Shown: positions 17,256-29,414 of the stretch, one piece after another | How positions within the stretch are numbered: position 1 is the first letter of the stretch | How the letters are laid out: every line of letters starts with the position of its first letter | NCBI GenBank assembly: GCA_021464245.1 | Contig: JADCRB010000105.1 | Coordinates: forward strand, 186,001-250,000 | Direction of reading: 5' to 3' | DNA length: 64,000 nt | DNA from: Carallia brachiata | Taxonomy: Eukaryota; Streptophyta; Magnoliopsida; Malpighiales; Rhizophoraceae | The notes under the pieces: model-generated | What the model saw: the letters and a program-made list of their open reading frames with translations, nothing else | Told to the model about the DNA's origin: nothing | Database searches by the model: none | Program-made: the position numbers and the translations under genes

Positions 17256-17756
17256 GTTTTTGATATATATACCTTTGTTCCTAATTATTGTATTTTATAC
17301 TTTAACATTTTGTTTTCACTTGCCATGTTGGATTTTACGTTACATAGAAGTTTTTCGTGTTGCTGCCTTTTCATGCTGAAAAAATTTGCCCTCATGTTGG
17401 TCAAGTAGTTGTCTGTTTCCCTCTAAATCTTATGAACAAAACTAGATGTGGTAAAAATAAAATTATTGGCTTAAATGCAAATTTTCCCTTCTTTATGGTA
17501 GGATGTTAATGAGACTTGAACATGGGATTAAAAGGATTCTGCATTTGATACTTTGAACTTTCTGAACATATGAAGTTATATGTCGCGCTGACCTAATGTA
17601 CCTAATATTTGTCCTTTTTTGTTTCATTTTTTTTTTCCACTGAGTCTAATGTTGCTATTGAACTTTTTTGTTGTTGTGTCTGATCTATGTGTTAAAGGAT
17701 TTATTTTCTTTGTTCTTCCATCTCCTCTCCCTATCTCGCTTCGCACCTCTCTAGCT
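17256..17756. other. Remnant of PAPS intron 10 up to the segment C breakpoint
   Basis: The PAPS frame runs open to a stop at 17,406-17,408. After that nothing resembling the final PAPS exon was found. From about 17,757 the sequence matches copy A position 543 onward. The stretch is T-rich and otherwise featureless. Confidence 0.5.
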
Positions 17757-18098
17757 ATGCTTTCAAGTTACAGTATGCCATCTACAGTAATTTATGTTGA
17801 AATAATAGGAATACTACTTTATCCTATACTTTGTTCAATGATGCTAATTTGTAGCTGGTCAATGTGCTGATTTGATTGACCTAACAGTATTTGTTCTGGG
17901 ATAACCTAACGGAACTTGTATGACTAATTTCCATTCTTGTCAATTTCTTTTTTGTTATTTTTTTGCTTGATACTGAAGGACAAAGTGTGAGGTTTGAAAC
18001 TTATATGGATTTTTTTTTACACTTTACTCAAGGATATTTAAATATAGGAGCATTTATGATGAAATGCAAAGAAATCTTGTCAAATGTAGATTAAAGTT

Positions 18099-18313
18099 TA
18101 ACAGAATTTTGGGAGAGAAAACTCATAATATTATTCCTTCTTTACAAGCTAATATATACAGATATCAACATAGTTATAAAAGGAAACCATTTAATTAGGG
18201 AATCCCTATAATGGAGTCAATCCCTTCAATTAGGGACTTTCTATAATGGAAAGGCTCCTAAATAATGAAGTTGACAGAATATTAGGCCTGAAATTTAGCC
18301 TGATTTCCTGACA
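18099..18313 (-). repeat. 3' LTR of the Copia element
   Basis: In element orientation it starts TGTCAGG and ends TTCTGTTA. It is preceded by a polypurine tract (18,314-18,324 on the plus strand; TTGAGAGGGAG in element sense). Compared with the 5' LTR it lacks an AT dinucleotide (near 18,274) and one T near 18,305. Confidence 0.93.
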
Positions 18314-20262
18314 CTCCCTCTCAAGTTGGTGAATAACATTGTCCATTCCCAGCTTGGAAATTATATCTGAAATTGAGGATTGCCTATTCCCTTTGTGAAC
18401 ACATCAGCTAGTTGGGACTGTGAGGACACATAAGGATACAAATGAGACCACTATCTAGTTTTTTCCTTGATAAAGTGTCTGTCCACTTCAATATGCTTGT
18501 TCTGTCATGTTGTACTGGATTATGTGCTATGCTGATGGCTGATTTATTGTCACAGTAGAGCTTCATAGGTACATCCCACTTAATCTTCAAATCTTCCAAG
18601 ATAATCTTTAACCATAGTAACTCACATACACCTTGTGCCATAGCTCGAAATTCAGATTCAGCACTTGACCTTGCAACTACATTTTGCTTTTTGCTCCTCC
18701 AAGTCACTAGATTTCCTCCAAGAAAAGTGCAATACCCCGGATGTGGACCTTCTATCTATTACTGAACTTGCATAGTCAGCATCAGTGTAGGCTTCAAGTG
18801 CAATCTTGTCATGCTTTTTGAACAATATTCCTTTCCCTGGAGTTCCCTTTAGGTAGTGCAATATCCTATAGACTGACTGCAGATGTATTTCCTTCGGGTT
18901 ATGCATGAATTGGCTCACAATACTCACTGCATAAGCAATGTCTGGACGTGTGTGAGATAGGTAGATTAACCGACCAACTAATCTTTGATACATCTCCCTA
19001 TTTACTGCTGCATCACTTTCAGCCTCTCCAAGCTTGTGATTTGGATCTATAGGTGTGCTAGCTGGCTTGCATGCCAACTTCCCTGTATCTTTCAGCAGGT
19101 TAATGATGTATTTTTGCTGAGATATGAAAATCCCTGTCTTGGACCTTGCTACTTCAATTCCTAGGAAGTACTTGAGTTGTCCCAACTCCTTAATTTCAAA
19201 TTCTTTCCTTAGGTGCTGTACCAAAATTTCCCTCTCTTGCTGATCATTTCCAGTCACTATAATGTCATCCACATAAACAATGAGAGCTGTGACTCCCTCT
19301 AGACCCGAATGCTTGATAAACAAAGTGTGATCTCCTTGACTCTGTTTGTAACCCATACTCACCATTACTTTGGTAAATCTACCAAACCAGGCCCTCGGTG
19401 ATTGCTTTAAACCATAGAGTGCTTTCTTGAGTTTACATACCTTGTTGGGAGGCACCTTTTTTGTATAGCCAGGTGGGATCTCCATGTATATTTCCTCCTC
19501 AAGATCTCCATGTAAAAATGCATTCTTTACATCAAATTGTAGGAGGGGCCAGTCAAAGTTTACAGCTAAAGACAAAAGAATTCTCACTGTATTCATTTTG
19601 GCTACCGGAGCAAACGTTTCTTGATAATCTATTCCATATGTCTGTGTGTAACCTCTAGCTACCAGCCTTGCTTTGTACCTTTCTAACGTCCCATCTGCCT
19701 TGTATTTCACAGTGTACACCCATTTGCATCCTACTGGTTTCTTCCCTTCCGGTAGCTCTACAATTCCCATGTATTATTTTTCTCTAAGGCCTGCATTTCA
19801 ACATTCATAGCATTTTTCCAATTCTCACATGATAAAGCCTCCGAGAGAGTTGTAGGAATTGTCACCATGTTTAAATTGTTAAGAAAACATTTATGCAGTG
19901 GTGAACACTTCTCAAATGACACAAAATTGGAAATTGGGTATTGTGGGTGTAACTTTTTTGTGCACTCTCTAGTTCCCTTCCTAAGAGCAATAGGCCAATC
20001 AATGTCAGGTGTAGACTGAGAGGAATTAGAAGGTATTACCTCATTCTTAGGCTCCGAGTCTGACGCTTGAACTAGCTTTGGTTCAGGACATGGATTTTTC
20101 CTTCTTGAGTAGACCTGAGAAAACCTTTGGTTAGTAGCATCATTATTACCCCTATCCGTTTGTGATTGATTGTGTTCAGCCAGATCAGGATGTTCAGGTA
20201 GATGAGGTTCAGATTGGTTTAAGGACAAAGAATGCTCGAGAAATATAGGTTGCTCTTGAGAA
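18314..20262 (-). pseudogene. Copia reverse transcriptase and RNase H, frameshifted
   Basis: Connecting region 20,228-19,758; reverse transcriptase 19,770-18,740 with GCKWVYTVKYKADG, QLDVKNAFLHG-like QFDVKNAFLHG and the catalytic YVDDIIVTG (19,256-19,282); RNase H 18,707-18,350 with SSAESEFRAM and YCDNKSAI. Breaks: one A missing at the TWE/IVELP junction (about 19,766), one extra G in a G4 run (18,735-18,738), one A missing near 18,500. All are single-base indels with the family sequence resuming immediately. Confidence 0.88.
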
Positions 20263-21320
20263 GGTTCAAGTGAGATGCAAATCTAGGTTCAGGTTCAGCC
20301 AGCAACTGATGTTGCTTATTTATGCTAGGTTCAAGTAAGAAAACATCCTTATCTTCCTCAAATGTTGCCTCCCTCTGAAGATAAGCCTCATTAAAGTATG
20401 GTACTTCCTCGGCAAACGTCACATCAGCAGATACAAAGAATTTTTTGGTTGGGGGATGATAGCATTTGTATCCCTTTTTGGTGGAAGAATATCCTATAAA
20501 GATGGTTTTGAGGGCTCTTGGGTCTAACTTTCCTCGGTTTTGATTATGAACATGCACATATGAGACACAGCCAAATATTCTAGGAACAAGATGGTTTGTT
20601 GTGCAAATATTTGGATAAAATTGAGAAAGAACTTCCATGGGACTCTTCAAATTCAATACTTGGGTAGGAAGTCGGTTGATAATATAGGTGGCTGTGAGAA
20701 CTGCTTCCCCCCAATAATTTTTTGGGACATGTCTTTGGAATAATAATGCACGAGTTACGGAAAGAAGATGACCATTTTTCCTCTCTGCCACCCCATTTTG
20801 TTGGGGGGTATAGACACAAGATGACTCATGAATGATTCCTTCCCGTTGGAAAAAAGTAGAGATATGTTGATTAAAGTAATCTCTAGCATTGTCTGATCTA
20901 AACCTTTTAATGTGGACACCAAATTGATTTTTGATCATGGAAAAAAAATTGGGAACCACATCACTCACTTCACTTTTAAATTTGAGCAGAAAAATCCATG
21001 TAACTCTAGTGCAATCATCAATAAATGACACAAACCATCGTGCCCCAGAAATATTAGAAACTGTGGATGGACCCCATATGTCACTATGAATCAACTCAAA
21101 GGGAATAGTACTCCTTTTATTGCTTATGGGAAAAGATGCACGCTTGTGCTTGGCAATTTCACAAACATCACAAACAAACGATTTATTTTCTAATCCTTTA
21201 AACAAAGAAGGAAACATGATGTCAAGGGTTTTAAAGGAGGGATGACCAAGTCTATAGTGATGGAGCCAGATCTTATCTTTATTGGTGAGTGATGCTTTGG
21301 GGACAGTAGGCTTAGGGAAT
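20219..21320 (-). pseudogene. Copia integrase, frame-separated from gag and reverse transcriptase
   Basis: The open frame runs 21,217-20,219, with matching codons upstream to about 21,320. It shows the zinc-binding CDVCEIAKHKR, then the catalytic DDE core: HSDIWGP, RSDNARDY and the glutamate in QNGVAERKNG. It ends in the chromosome-joining C-terminal part (KTIFIGYSSTKKGYKCY). It is shifted by single-base indels at its start (near 21,320) and end (near 20,262), so no Gag-Pol polyprotein can be made from this copy as written. Confidence 0.88.
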
Positions 21321-22788
21321 AATTATGCTGTCTATTATCTAGGCTCTCAGACACCTCAAGGTAGTACAATCCATCCATCTCCTTAGCACGTCCAATCGTC
21401 ATTCCCGAATCCTGGTCCTGAAATAGACAATAGGTTGGGAAAAAAATGACTTTGCATTTTGAATCAAAAGTAATTTTGGTGATAGATACCAAATTTGTAG
21501 ACAATTTCGGAACATGAAGGACATTTTTAAGGGTGAGATGTGGACTGATTTTTATGTCTCCTATTCCTGCTACTGTAATTGGTGAACCATCTGCAGTGGA
21601 AATTTTTTTGTTACTAGGACAAGGAGTATATGTGCTGAAGTTTTCAGAGGCATGGGTCATATGATCAGTGGCTCCCGAGTCAATAATCCATGATTTTCTA
21701 AAAAAATTTTCGGAGGCATTTAAACCATGAGAGATTGGAAACTTACCTGAATGTGTCAATGAACAGATACCTGAGGGTTTATCAAGAGTTGCCAGTAGGT
21801 TTCTCAATTTCTCAACCTCTCCTTTGTTGAAGGTCTTTGGCTCCTCTGCAACTGTCAGGTGCCCCCTTTGCTGCTTATTCTGGCCACTTTTATTTCCCCA
21901 CTCCCTACTTGGTGGTTTCCCATGCAATTTCCAGCACTTCTCCCGGGTATGTCTTGGCTTGTTGCAATAAGTACACCATAGTGAATCCTTGTCATCTTCA
22001 CCTGCAAACTTAGATTCATTCTTCTTGTTTTCTTTGCTGGAGCTTTCCTTTGGACCATGGTTTGCAGTGTTTATAAGCATTGCAGAAGCTTCCATTGGTT
22101 TTGGCTCCAACATCACCCCTCTTCTACTCTCCTCGGCCAAAATGATTGACACCACCTCATTGAGTGATGGTAAATCATCTTTCCCCAAGATTTGTATTCT
22201 CACGGGATCAAATTCTGGATTTAATCCTGCCAAAAAATCATAAGTTCGATCCTTTTCAATATATTCCTTCAGCACACATGCATCATCACTATTTTTCATG
22301 GTTATCACCCGATATTGATCGATCTCTTGCCACAGCCCCTTCAGCAAATTAACATACTCAGTGACTGATCTATTTCCTTGCTTGGTTGACATTGTTTTGA
22401 CCCTCAACTCATAAATTTGAGCTGCATCCTTTACCTTAGAATAGGTTTGTCGAATTGATTCCCAAACCTCTTTTGCAGTTGGTAGAAACATGCATGTGTC
22501 ACTGATTTCGGGTGACATAGAGCTCCATAGCCATGCCATAATCATGGAGTCTTGCTCATCCCATGAGGTGAACTTCGGATCTCCTTCCCTAGGGCCGGTT
22601 CCAAGGATGTGATCAAGCTTACCTTTGCCCTTTAAAATGGTCTTAATTAACTGTGACCATTTCAAATAATTTTTTCCGTTGAGTCGATAGGCTGCACTGA
22701 TCTGTTGCAGTTCTCCCGGTGTCGGATTTGCTGCTGTGTTTCCAGTGATGCAAGAGACAATCTCAGCAGAGGTGGAATCAGTTGACAT
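21190..22788 (-). CDS. Copia gag and protease
   Basis: 532 residues. The N-terminal gag shows RLNGKNYLKWSQLIKTILKG and the following helical region typical of plant Copia gag. A CCHC zinc knuckle (C-x2-C-x4-H-x4-C, in CTYCNKPRHTREKC, about residues 271-284) binds nucleic acid. The aspartic protease active site is IDSGATDHM (about 366-374). The start ATG lies about 100 bases after the primer-binding site. The frame is lost near 21,320, after LDNRQHNYS; past that the family's pre-integrase zinc region (WLHHYRLGHPSF) continues in another frame, so the last 40 or so residues here are nonsense. Confidence 0.9.
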   Translation of the reverse strand: MSTDSTSAEIVSCITGNTAANPTPGELQQISAAYRLNGKNYLKWSQLIKTILKGKGKLDHILGTGPREGDPKFTSWDEQDSMIMAWLWSSMSPEISDTCMFLPTAKEVWESIRQTYSKVKDAAQIYELRVKTMSTKQGNRSVTEYVNLLKGLWQEIDQYRVITMKNSDDACVLKEYIEKDRTYDFLAGLNPEFDPVRIQILGKDDLPSLNEVVSIILAEESRRGVMLEPKPMEASAMLINTANHGPKESSSKENKKNESKFAGEDDKDSLWCTYCNKPRHTREKCWKLHGKPPSREWGNKSGQNKQQRGHLTVAEEPKTFNKGEVEKLRNLLATLDKPSGICSLTHSGKFPISHGLNASENFFRKSWIIDSGATDHMTHASENFSTYTPCPSNKKISTADGSPITVAGIGDIKISPHLTLKNVLHVPKLSTNLVSITKITFDSKCKVIFFPTYCLFQDQDSGMTIGRAKEMDGLYYLEVSESLDNRQHNYSLSLLSPKHHSPIKIRSGSITIDLVIPPLKPLTSCFLLCLKD

Positions 22789-22875
22789 CTTAACTGTAGT
22801 GGCAATGAAGGCTCAAATGAAAAGCTACGGCAATTAAGGCCAAGAAAAAAGGTTGCCCACGGATAGTATCCCTAG

Positions 22876-22888
22876 GGCTCTGATACCA
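22876..22888 (-). promoter_or_regulatory. Primer-binding site of the Copia element
   Basis: TGGTATCAGAGCC on the minus strand, directly after the 5' LTR. This is the usual plant Copia site complementary to the 3' end of initiator tRNA-Met, where minus-strand DNA synthesis starts. Confidence 0.9.
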
Positions 22889-23106
22889 TAACAGAATTTT
22901 GGGAGAGAAAACTCATAATATTATTCCTTCTTTACAAGCTAATATATACAGATATCAACATAGTTATAAAAGGAAACCATTTAATTAGGGAATCCCTATA
23001 ATGGAGTCAATCCCTTCAATTAGGGACTTTCTATAATGGAAAGGATCTCCTAAATAATGAAGTTGACAGAATATTAGGCCTGAAATTTAGCCTGATTTTC
23101 CTGACA
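22889..23106 (-). repeat. 5' LTR of the Copia element
   Basis: Starts TGTCAGG at 23,106 and ends TTCTGTTA at 22,889, where the primer-binding site begins with no gap. It differs from the 3' LTR only by two small indels. Confidence 0.93.
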
Positions 23107-24240
23107 AAGTTTAACTTAAATCTTTCCCTGTGGTCTCCAGCATATGCATGGGGCTTATCCAAATGGAACCTTGACGTGGTTTCTCAAGGCAAGGGAATGG
23201 AACGTAGACCATGCTCATAAAATGGTATAATCAATTTAGTTTATTTTATATGATTTAGATTCATCTGCAAAGTCATTCATTGTTCTTCCTTGTTCTTTCT
23301 CCTACTTCCTTTCTTTCCAGCTGGTTGATTGCTTTCAATGGACGATTCAAAATGAGATTGACAACATACTGGCAGTTAGTATCTTTACATTAAACTGTTT
23401 GCGTGATGTTTTATGATGTACCTCTTCTGCATACAATTGCACATGTTAATCACAGATATTGTTCTTGAAAACCTGCATCTAACTGGAAATTTTCTGTTGG
23501 CATTAATATTTAATGTCATATTGTCGCTATGAGTGAGGCATTATACAATGAGTAACGTTAAGATGAGATAATCAATTGTAAGCGCCCACAGCAAGTTATC
23601 TGCACTATGTATTTGAGTTAACATACAATAGGGCCTTCTTTTGGCTACCCTGGTTTCCTCTATATACTTTTCCAAGATGGTTCAACTTTCTAGGGTTGCT
23701 GGGGCTCTATTGGTTGTTAAGTTCTTGCTGGCTGCTCGAACATCACAATTCAAGTTTGCCATGTTAAACAATAATCATATGAGGAATTTCTGCTTGTACG
23801 CTTGATAAAACAAGCTGTCTCTTGGACTTCCCTCTTCTTCGAGATACACAAGCAAAAATTGGTTAACGTTTGCTTAAAGTTTATTACCTTTCATGCCTTT
23901 GAACACCATGGGAATGTAGCTTTTGTCACATGTGGCTGAAATGGAAGGCAGCCAATTAACAGGTAATATTATGAATCAAAGACTCAAAATTACACCATAT
24001 TATCGATTTGATGCGCAGAGGGTCGGGAGCTTTGTGCATTAGATTTGATTGAAACTTTGAGATTATGAGGCCTCTTACCACATTGCTAAAACAATCTAGG
24101 GCCACTTTTTTTTAACTAAATGTTCATGGCATTTTAATTGTTTTCTGTCCTGAAAGAAACCAATCATTCTCACCAACTTGTTGAGAGCAGTTCAAGGTCC
24201 TAGGCTTATATTGATGGTACTCTAAAAGTATGCCAGATTC

Positions 24241-26340
24241 TAATGTTTAATTGTCTTTGCATATACAATATTTTTTGTTGTTCCATTGACAAGTTTTCTG
24301 GGCTATTAGAAGTGCAAACTTGGAAAAAGATTTGCTTTATATGCCTCATGTTAGGGCTGAATGTTCTCAATTCGCTTCTTTTTTATTTTTTTTTTTCTCA
24401 TATTTTTTGAGTCCTATTAAGGTTGTGGTATATAAGTTCTGTAGTAGATATCTTGTGATACTGATCTTGCTCCCTTGGAGCAGGACTCTTCTTCGAGAAT
24501 TGGTGGGACCAAAGATATTATGTCCTCCACTCAAATTAGGGAGCCTACCACCAACCACAATTCTGATTACGAGTCTGATGATGCGGCTGCTAATTTGAAG
24601 AAGGATGATGTCTGTAGAGCTAAAAGAGTTAGGAGAGCAGGTGCTCGTCGCACTCGTGCAAAGGAAGCTGTGCGCAAGCAGAGACAGGAAATGCAGCTTA
24701 TAGATCTGACGCTTCTATTGACTGGATTGAGGAATCACCCCTCTGTATGCATCCGCCTGGGCCAGGTACAGATGTAGTTCTGTTCTTTTTGTCATTAATA
24801 TATCACCCCTTTTTATCGCTCATTCTCTCTGTCAAACTTCTCCTGAATATGTATATATCTTACAGCTACCCCCGACAGACATAATCTTGCTGCCTTGAAC
24901 ACTTGGAATAGAGCATTCATGTCTGGTCTACTGCAGCAGATGTGTATAAAGAGCTTTTGCGTGAGGCTGGTTTTGGGGAATTATTAAGCATCCAAGCCAT
25001 TAAGCTTGATTTGCGTGGCTATATGAGTGCTGTAGTTGAGCGATATTTTTCCGAGACACACATTGCATCTAGGTACATTTGAAATTGGTCCAACACCTTT
25101 GGCCTGGACTATGATTACTCTGGCATTAGATTTGGTGGTGATCCCCTAAACCCTCCAGCTATCTCGGTTACTGAGTGTGCGAGCTTCTTGGCCTTAAAGG
25201 CACCAGAGGATTTTTTCCATGGGAAACTTAAGCTAGACAATTTGTGTCCTCCGAATCTAGACTTCAGCGAGAAACCGGCTGAGGAAGACTTAGAATGGAT
25301 GTTTTAGACGCTTGATTGTGTATCTTGTTGGATCTTGTTTCTTAGTGGGACTGATTAACAGTTCCAATTGGCTTAGTCTCAGCTATGAGCAATGTTAATA
25401 GGATTAATCAATATGATTGGGGAGCTGCTAGTTTCTCTGCTTTTTTGAGGGGTATGAGGCTGAAAACTTCTGAAAGTCATGGTAACTATTCTGGATTTTA
25501 TGCATTCTTGTTATTGTGGGCTTATGAGCACCTCCCCTGTATGAGGCCATTGAGTGAATGGGGTCTTGACACCTTTCCTCGAGCTTGCCGATGGAAGTCA
25601 AAGATGGAGGATCCTACACTAGTTGAATTCATATTGATCAGGTTGGAGTTGGAGTATTTAAAGGTGGATGAGGTACTCATTGGCCTTTGCTCTTTTTTCA
25701 TTTGAATTATTTTTCTCTTTCATCACTAATACTTACAACTTGATTACTTGTAGGTTAATTTTGAGCCTTACAAAGAATTGTTGGGGAAGGAAGACTTCCA
25801 GCATGAGGTAGCCCTTTCTATGAAAAGGATCGCCTTGAAGGGTTTGGAAAGCTGGGAGATGTACATGGGAGAAAGAAATCTTCGTCAGTTTGGTGGCATA
25901 ACCCGAGTTCCTTGCAGCCCTCCAATTAAGCGATTTTGTGATGGCTTTGAGGATCTTACACAAGCCTTTCCTTTGGCACTTCTACAAGGAATCAATGCTT
26001 GGGATTTTGTAGAGGATGAGGAATGTGACTATCACAACTGGTTTCGTACCAACTCATTGGGGCAGATAGTAACAGCTGAGCATGTCCCAGAGCAGAGGCT
26101 TGTAGCACGCAAGGTTTTGGAGCTATGGTCACGTGTTCATCAAGATGGGCATAAGGTGATACCTCCACCGGCAGTGCAACTTGTAAGGCTCAGTTAGATG
26201 CAGCCATGAAGGAGATAAAGGCATTGAGGGTTGCAAGGAATAATCTGGCAGCTGAGGAACCGAGAATATTGACGCTTGATATAGCATGCCTTGTAGCCTC
26301 CAGAAGAATCTTCTCTGAAACTTCTGCTAACGAAAGGTTT
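24241..26340 (+). pseudogene. Plant mobile domain gene, copy C, decayed
   Basis: Exon 1 (24,484-24,765) is open (SSTQIREPTTNHNSD, then RAKRVRRAGARRTRAKEAVR). Exon 2 is broken by many indels between about 24,870 and 25,380 (for example near 24,920, 25,065, 25,180 and 25,305). It is open again from 25,385 to 25,672. Exon 3 starts at 25,755 (VNFEPYKELLGKEDFQHEVA) and stops early at 26,195-26,197, because the segment between VQ and the coiled coil is deleted. The pattern of scattered indels is unlike copy A, which is intact. Confidence 0.75.
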
Positions 26341-26525
26341 TAACTATCACATCTTCCCTATTCCCCAACTTTCTCCCCTTTTGAACATACATAGCATTTG
26401 CTCACTGACTGAAATCTTCAACTATCATGTAATCCGTTCATTCACTATTCTTGATGATATTGTTGTGATTTCGTGCAATGATCCTCATTATAATACCTAT
26501 TCCAGTTCTTTTTTCTTATCCATAG

Positions 26526-28561
26526 TTTTTTCGAGTGTCAATCTAAAGTTTGTACAATCAATGGAAATGGCCTATGAAAATTATGGTCTGCTCAATGTGC
26601 ACCTTCCTGTGTTGGACATCAAACGTTAGGTAGGATCCCTTGCCATTGTGCAAATGCAGTTTGTTTTATAGATCAAAACTCATGACAGTTCTAAATGTGC
26701 TATAATGTTCCTTAAGGACTTCTGCTTGGTTTTTGAGTAAATGTGCTGTTTCAATTTCAAGTTCCACTCTCCAGTTGGTAAAGATTGTACTTGGCGAAAT
26801 CTGTATTCTGTTTTATATCTTGCATTTATTTCTTTTCCTACTTTGTTTTGTTCAGATTTTCACAAACTTTCAAACTGCAAACCTTATATTGCTTAATCTC
26901 TGTGTGTTCTGTGTGTAACAGGTTCTAAATGTCTTTGTTAATCTCAAATGCTTGCAGTTGCTGGAACAAATTGGACCTCTAGTCTTGTGTACAGACTTTG
27001 CTAGCTTTTGAGTTTGGGAATGGTTGCTAACCCATGCTCCATCTCTGGAAAGGTGGCATTGGCAAAATATGGTAGTCGATTCAATGGCAGCTTTTGTCCT
27101 AGATACCGCAGACAGTCATTTTTGTACAGAGGTGTGCCGGAAAAAATGAAAAGGGGAATCACTCCGCGAGATGAGATTGCACTTCTGCCACAAGATAATG
27201 GTTTTTCTTCTTCTCTCTTGTATGCCATTTGGCATGTGATTGTTCTTGTTAGTTGAATAATTAATGAACGGAGGAGTACGAAGCTTGGCTTGAGATTGCT
27301 GTCTTCCTTGCTTCATCAAGTGAAAGTGGAAAACTTCTACTTAGGTGGGAATATTTTACCTCACAAGAAACCTTTACCAATTGAAGTTCTTTATATATTT
27401 ATGTGGTTTCAAACATCACCTAAACAATATCTAATATTCTGTAGTTAAGTAGATATGTTGATTATGTTCCTAGTCCGGATTCAGGAAAGCAAATAATTAA
27501 GTCCACGAGCACACCGGGCACATTCCCTTTCTCTTTGCATACCTGAAGCCTGAAGGCAATTTTCTGTTTTAGTCCACGACGGTAGACTTCTTTTTCTTTC
27601 TTCTCGTTGTATAAGGATTGTTTTATTATGACTTAAAGGTCACAGATTCGAGTTATGAAAATAATTTATTTGTGAAAAATAAGAATAAGATTGCATGGAT
27701 ACGACCCTTGAGGAGAATGTACATCCAATTTTTGTTGTATTGGTCCTCACATCTTTTGTATAGTAATTCATAACTGGTGTAACTACATTGTAATTGTGAC
27801 CAATTGACATTGACAATAAACCCCACGCAACAATCTTTTCTTCTGTTACTCCAAAACCTGAACTGGGCAAATAGCCAATGCTGGATTTATGTTATACGAA
27901 TCCCGGAAAGGTCGTGAGAAATGATCATTCAACCGTTGGTTGTATAATTGTATTGCGATTCAAGCCCTAGTGAGCTAAACTGAGGTAAACTAGTTTGAAG
28001 CAATGAGCCTAAGCCTGTGCCTATCTTTGGTTACGTATAACTTTAAAATATAGAAAAAAGTTACATTTCCGGGAGAAAAGTTGTCCGAAATGCCACTAGA
28101 ATGTAACAGATTGAATTTCATGTGCAACTAACTGAATTTCATATGTAAAGAAATAACAGTGATTTTCTCTTTTTACTTTTAGTTGCACTTGAAATCTGAA
28201 ACAGTTATAAATTGAATTCAATCAGTTACATTCGAATAATTTTTTATTTAAAAAAAATAACAATACTCTAAAATATATGCAATTTCACCATATAGTTAAA
28301 TGATACAGTACATTTGACTCTTTTTCAAATTGAGAACAGCCTTCTTTAGTGTTATTGTCTCTGGTCTGATCCTCTTCATTGTATTATTTTATGAAGATTA
28401 CTCACGTTAAATTTTATTTTAATGACAATTTATTCTATTTTTATATAATGTAAAGATATTAATTATTTTTTTTTAAAAATTTACCCACCACCATTGATGG
28501 GCCGACGATTAAAAAAATTAAACCTGCTCCGAGTTAGCGTCCGGTCCAGACCAAGTTCTAA
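26526..28561 (+). repeat. 3' part of duplicated segment C (non-coding)
   Basis: Collinear with 4400-6330 of segment A. It carries the orphan exon equivalent (26,526-26,629), a conserved 30-codon frame (26,922-27,010), and a tRNA-SINE-like remnant near 27,610-27,700 (AGGTCACAGATTCGAGTT). Positions 28,046-28,330 are additional AT-rich sequence absent from A. No gene seen. Confidence 0.5.
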
Positions 28562-29199
28562 CATTTATGAAAACAGACAGTTGGGCTTGAAGCAAAAAAC
28601 ATTTCAATACCCTGCTTCCCGCCGGCAATCTCTTTCTCTCTCCGATCTTCGGCTCTAAATTTTTCCGGCGTCACGGTGACGGCTACGCAGCTGGGATTGT
28701 AACAATTCTGGTAATTGTACTGTAATTAAAGGCCTTTTTGACTTTCCTAGTTTAATCACTCTTATCAGCTTTCCGTTTTCTCTCTTTTTATTATTTGACG
28801 TTGCATTGGATCAAAAGGGTAACGATTTGTATCTTTGGAATAGTGGGATTTTGTGTTTGATTGTTGCTTATTAGCTGTCTTGGTTGTTTGGGTGCCTAGA
28901 AATTGTGTGAGGGAAAATTGAGTACTTAGACTACCCATCTCTATCAGGGGATTAGGAATAGTGGGTTGGTGGCTTAGTAGGTTTGATTTGCTTAGTTCAA
29001 GTTGAAATTCTGTTGATTTAACATCTGGGTTTTGCAGATTGAGCTCTGATTTGAACTGGGTGCTTGCTTCTCTGTTTTGCTATGTTTCAAGGTTTACTAG
29101 GGGTTTGATGAAATGCCTCAATTAAAACTTTAACATGATGTTAAAGTTTCTTATTCTATTTTTGCAGCAGGATTGAAACTTTATGTATATTTAACAAGG
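28562..29199 (+). promoter_or_regulatory. Promoter, leader exon and first intron of CCMH
   Basis: The leader exon ends at 28,710 (AATTCTG|GTAATT) and the intron ends near 29,167-29,170 (TTTGCAG or TTTGCAGCAG), 30-odd bases before the ATG at 29,200. The block 28,562-29,048 matches 6332-6800 in front of the ACR copy, so two unrelated genes share it. Confidence 0.55.
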
Positions 29200-29371
29200 A
29201 TGGAAGCACGGATGATGAGGTGAAGAAGGTGCAGATTGTGGAGGCGCGGGCTAGGAACATCAGTCACAATGTCCGGTGCACAGAGTGGGAGCCAGTCCAT
29301 TGAAGATTCTCAAGCTGATATTGCTATCCTCCTTAGGAAGGCATAACATCATAATTTAGTTTATCAATTTG

Positions 29372-29414
<43 letters not shown>

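Larger units (their letters stand above)
18099..23106 (-). mobile_element. Ty1/Copia LTR retrotransposon, full length, pol frameshifted
   Basis: 5,008 bases on the minus strand, flanked by a perfect 5-bp target duplication AAGTT (18,094-18,098 and 23,107-23,111). LTRs are 215 and 218 bases. The order gag, protease, integrase, reverse transcriptase, RNase H is that of Copia. Short LTRs and about 5 kb total suggest an Ale-like lineage (inference). By eye the LTRs show no base substitution, only a 2-base and a 1-base indel, so the insertion is recent. Five single-base frame breaks split pol (near 21,320; 20,262; 19,766; 18,735; 18,500). The host site is an intron of the SEC14 remnant in segment C. 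Confidence 0.95.
17757..24240 (+). pseudogene. SEC14-like remnant, copy C, split by a Copia insertion
   Basis: Outside the Copia element (18,099-23,106) the sequence is collinear with copy A from about 543. Exon equivalents: 23,141-23,224 (open; includes WFLKAREWNVDHAHKM) and 23,321-23,374 (LVDCFQWTIQNEIDNILA), both with intact splice sites. The exon equivalent to 1989-2066 (near 24,160-24,235) is frameshifted. The first two SEC14 exons lie outside the duplicated segment. The Copia element sits in the intron before 23,141. Confidence 0.7.
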
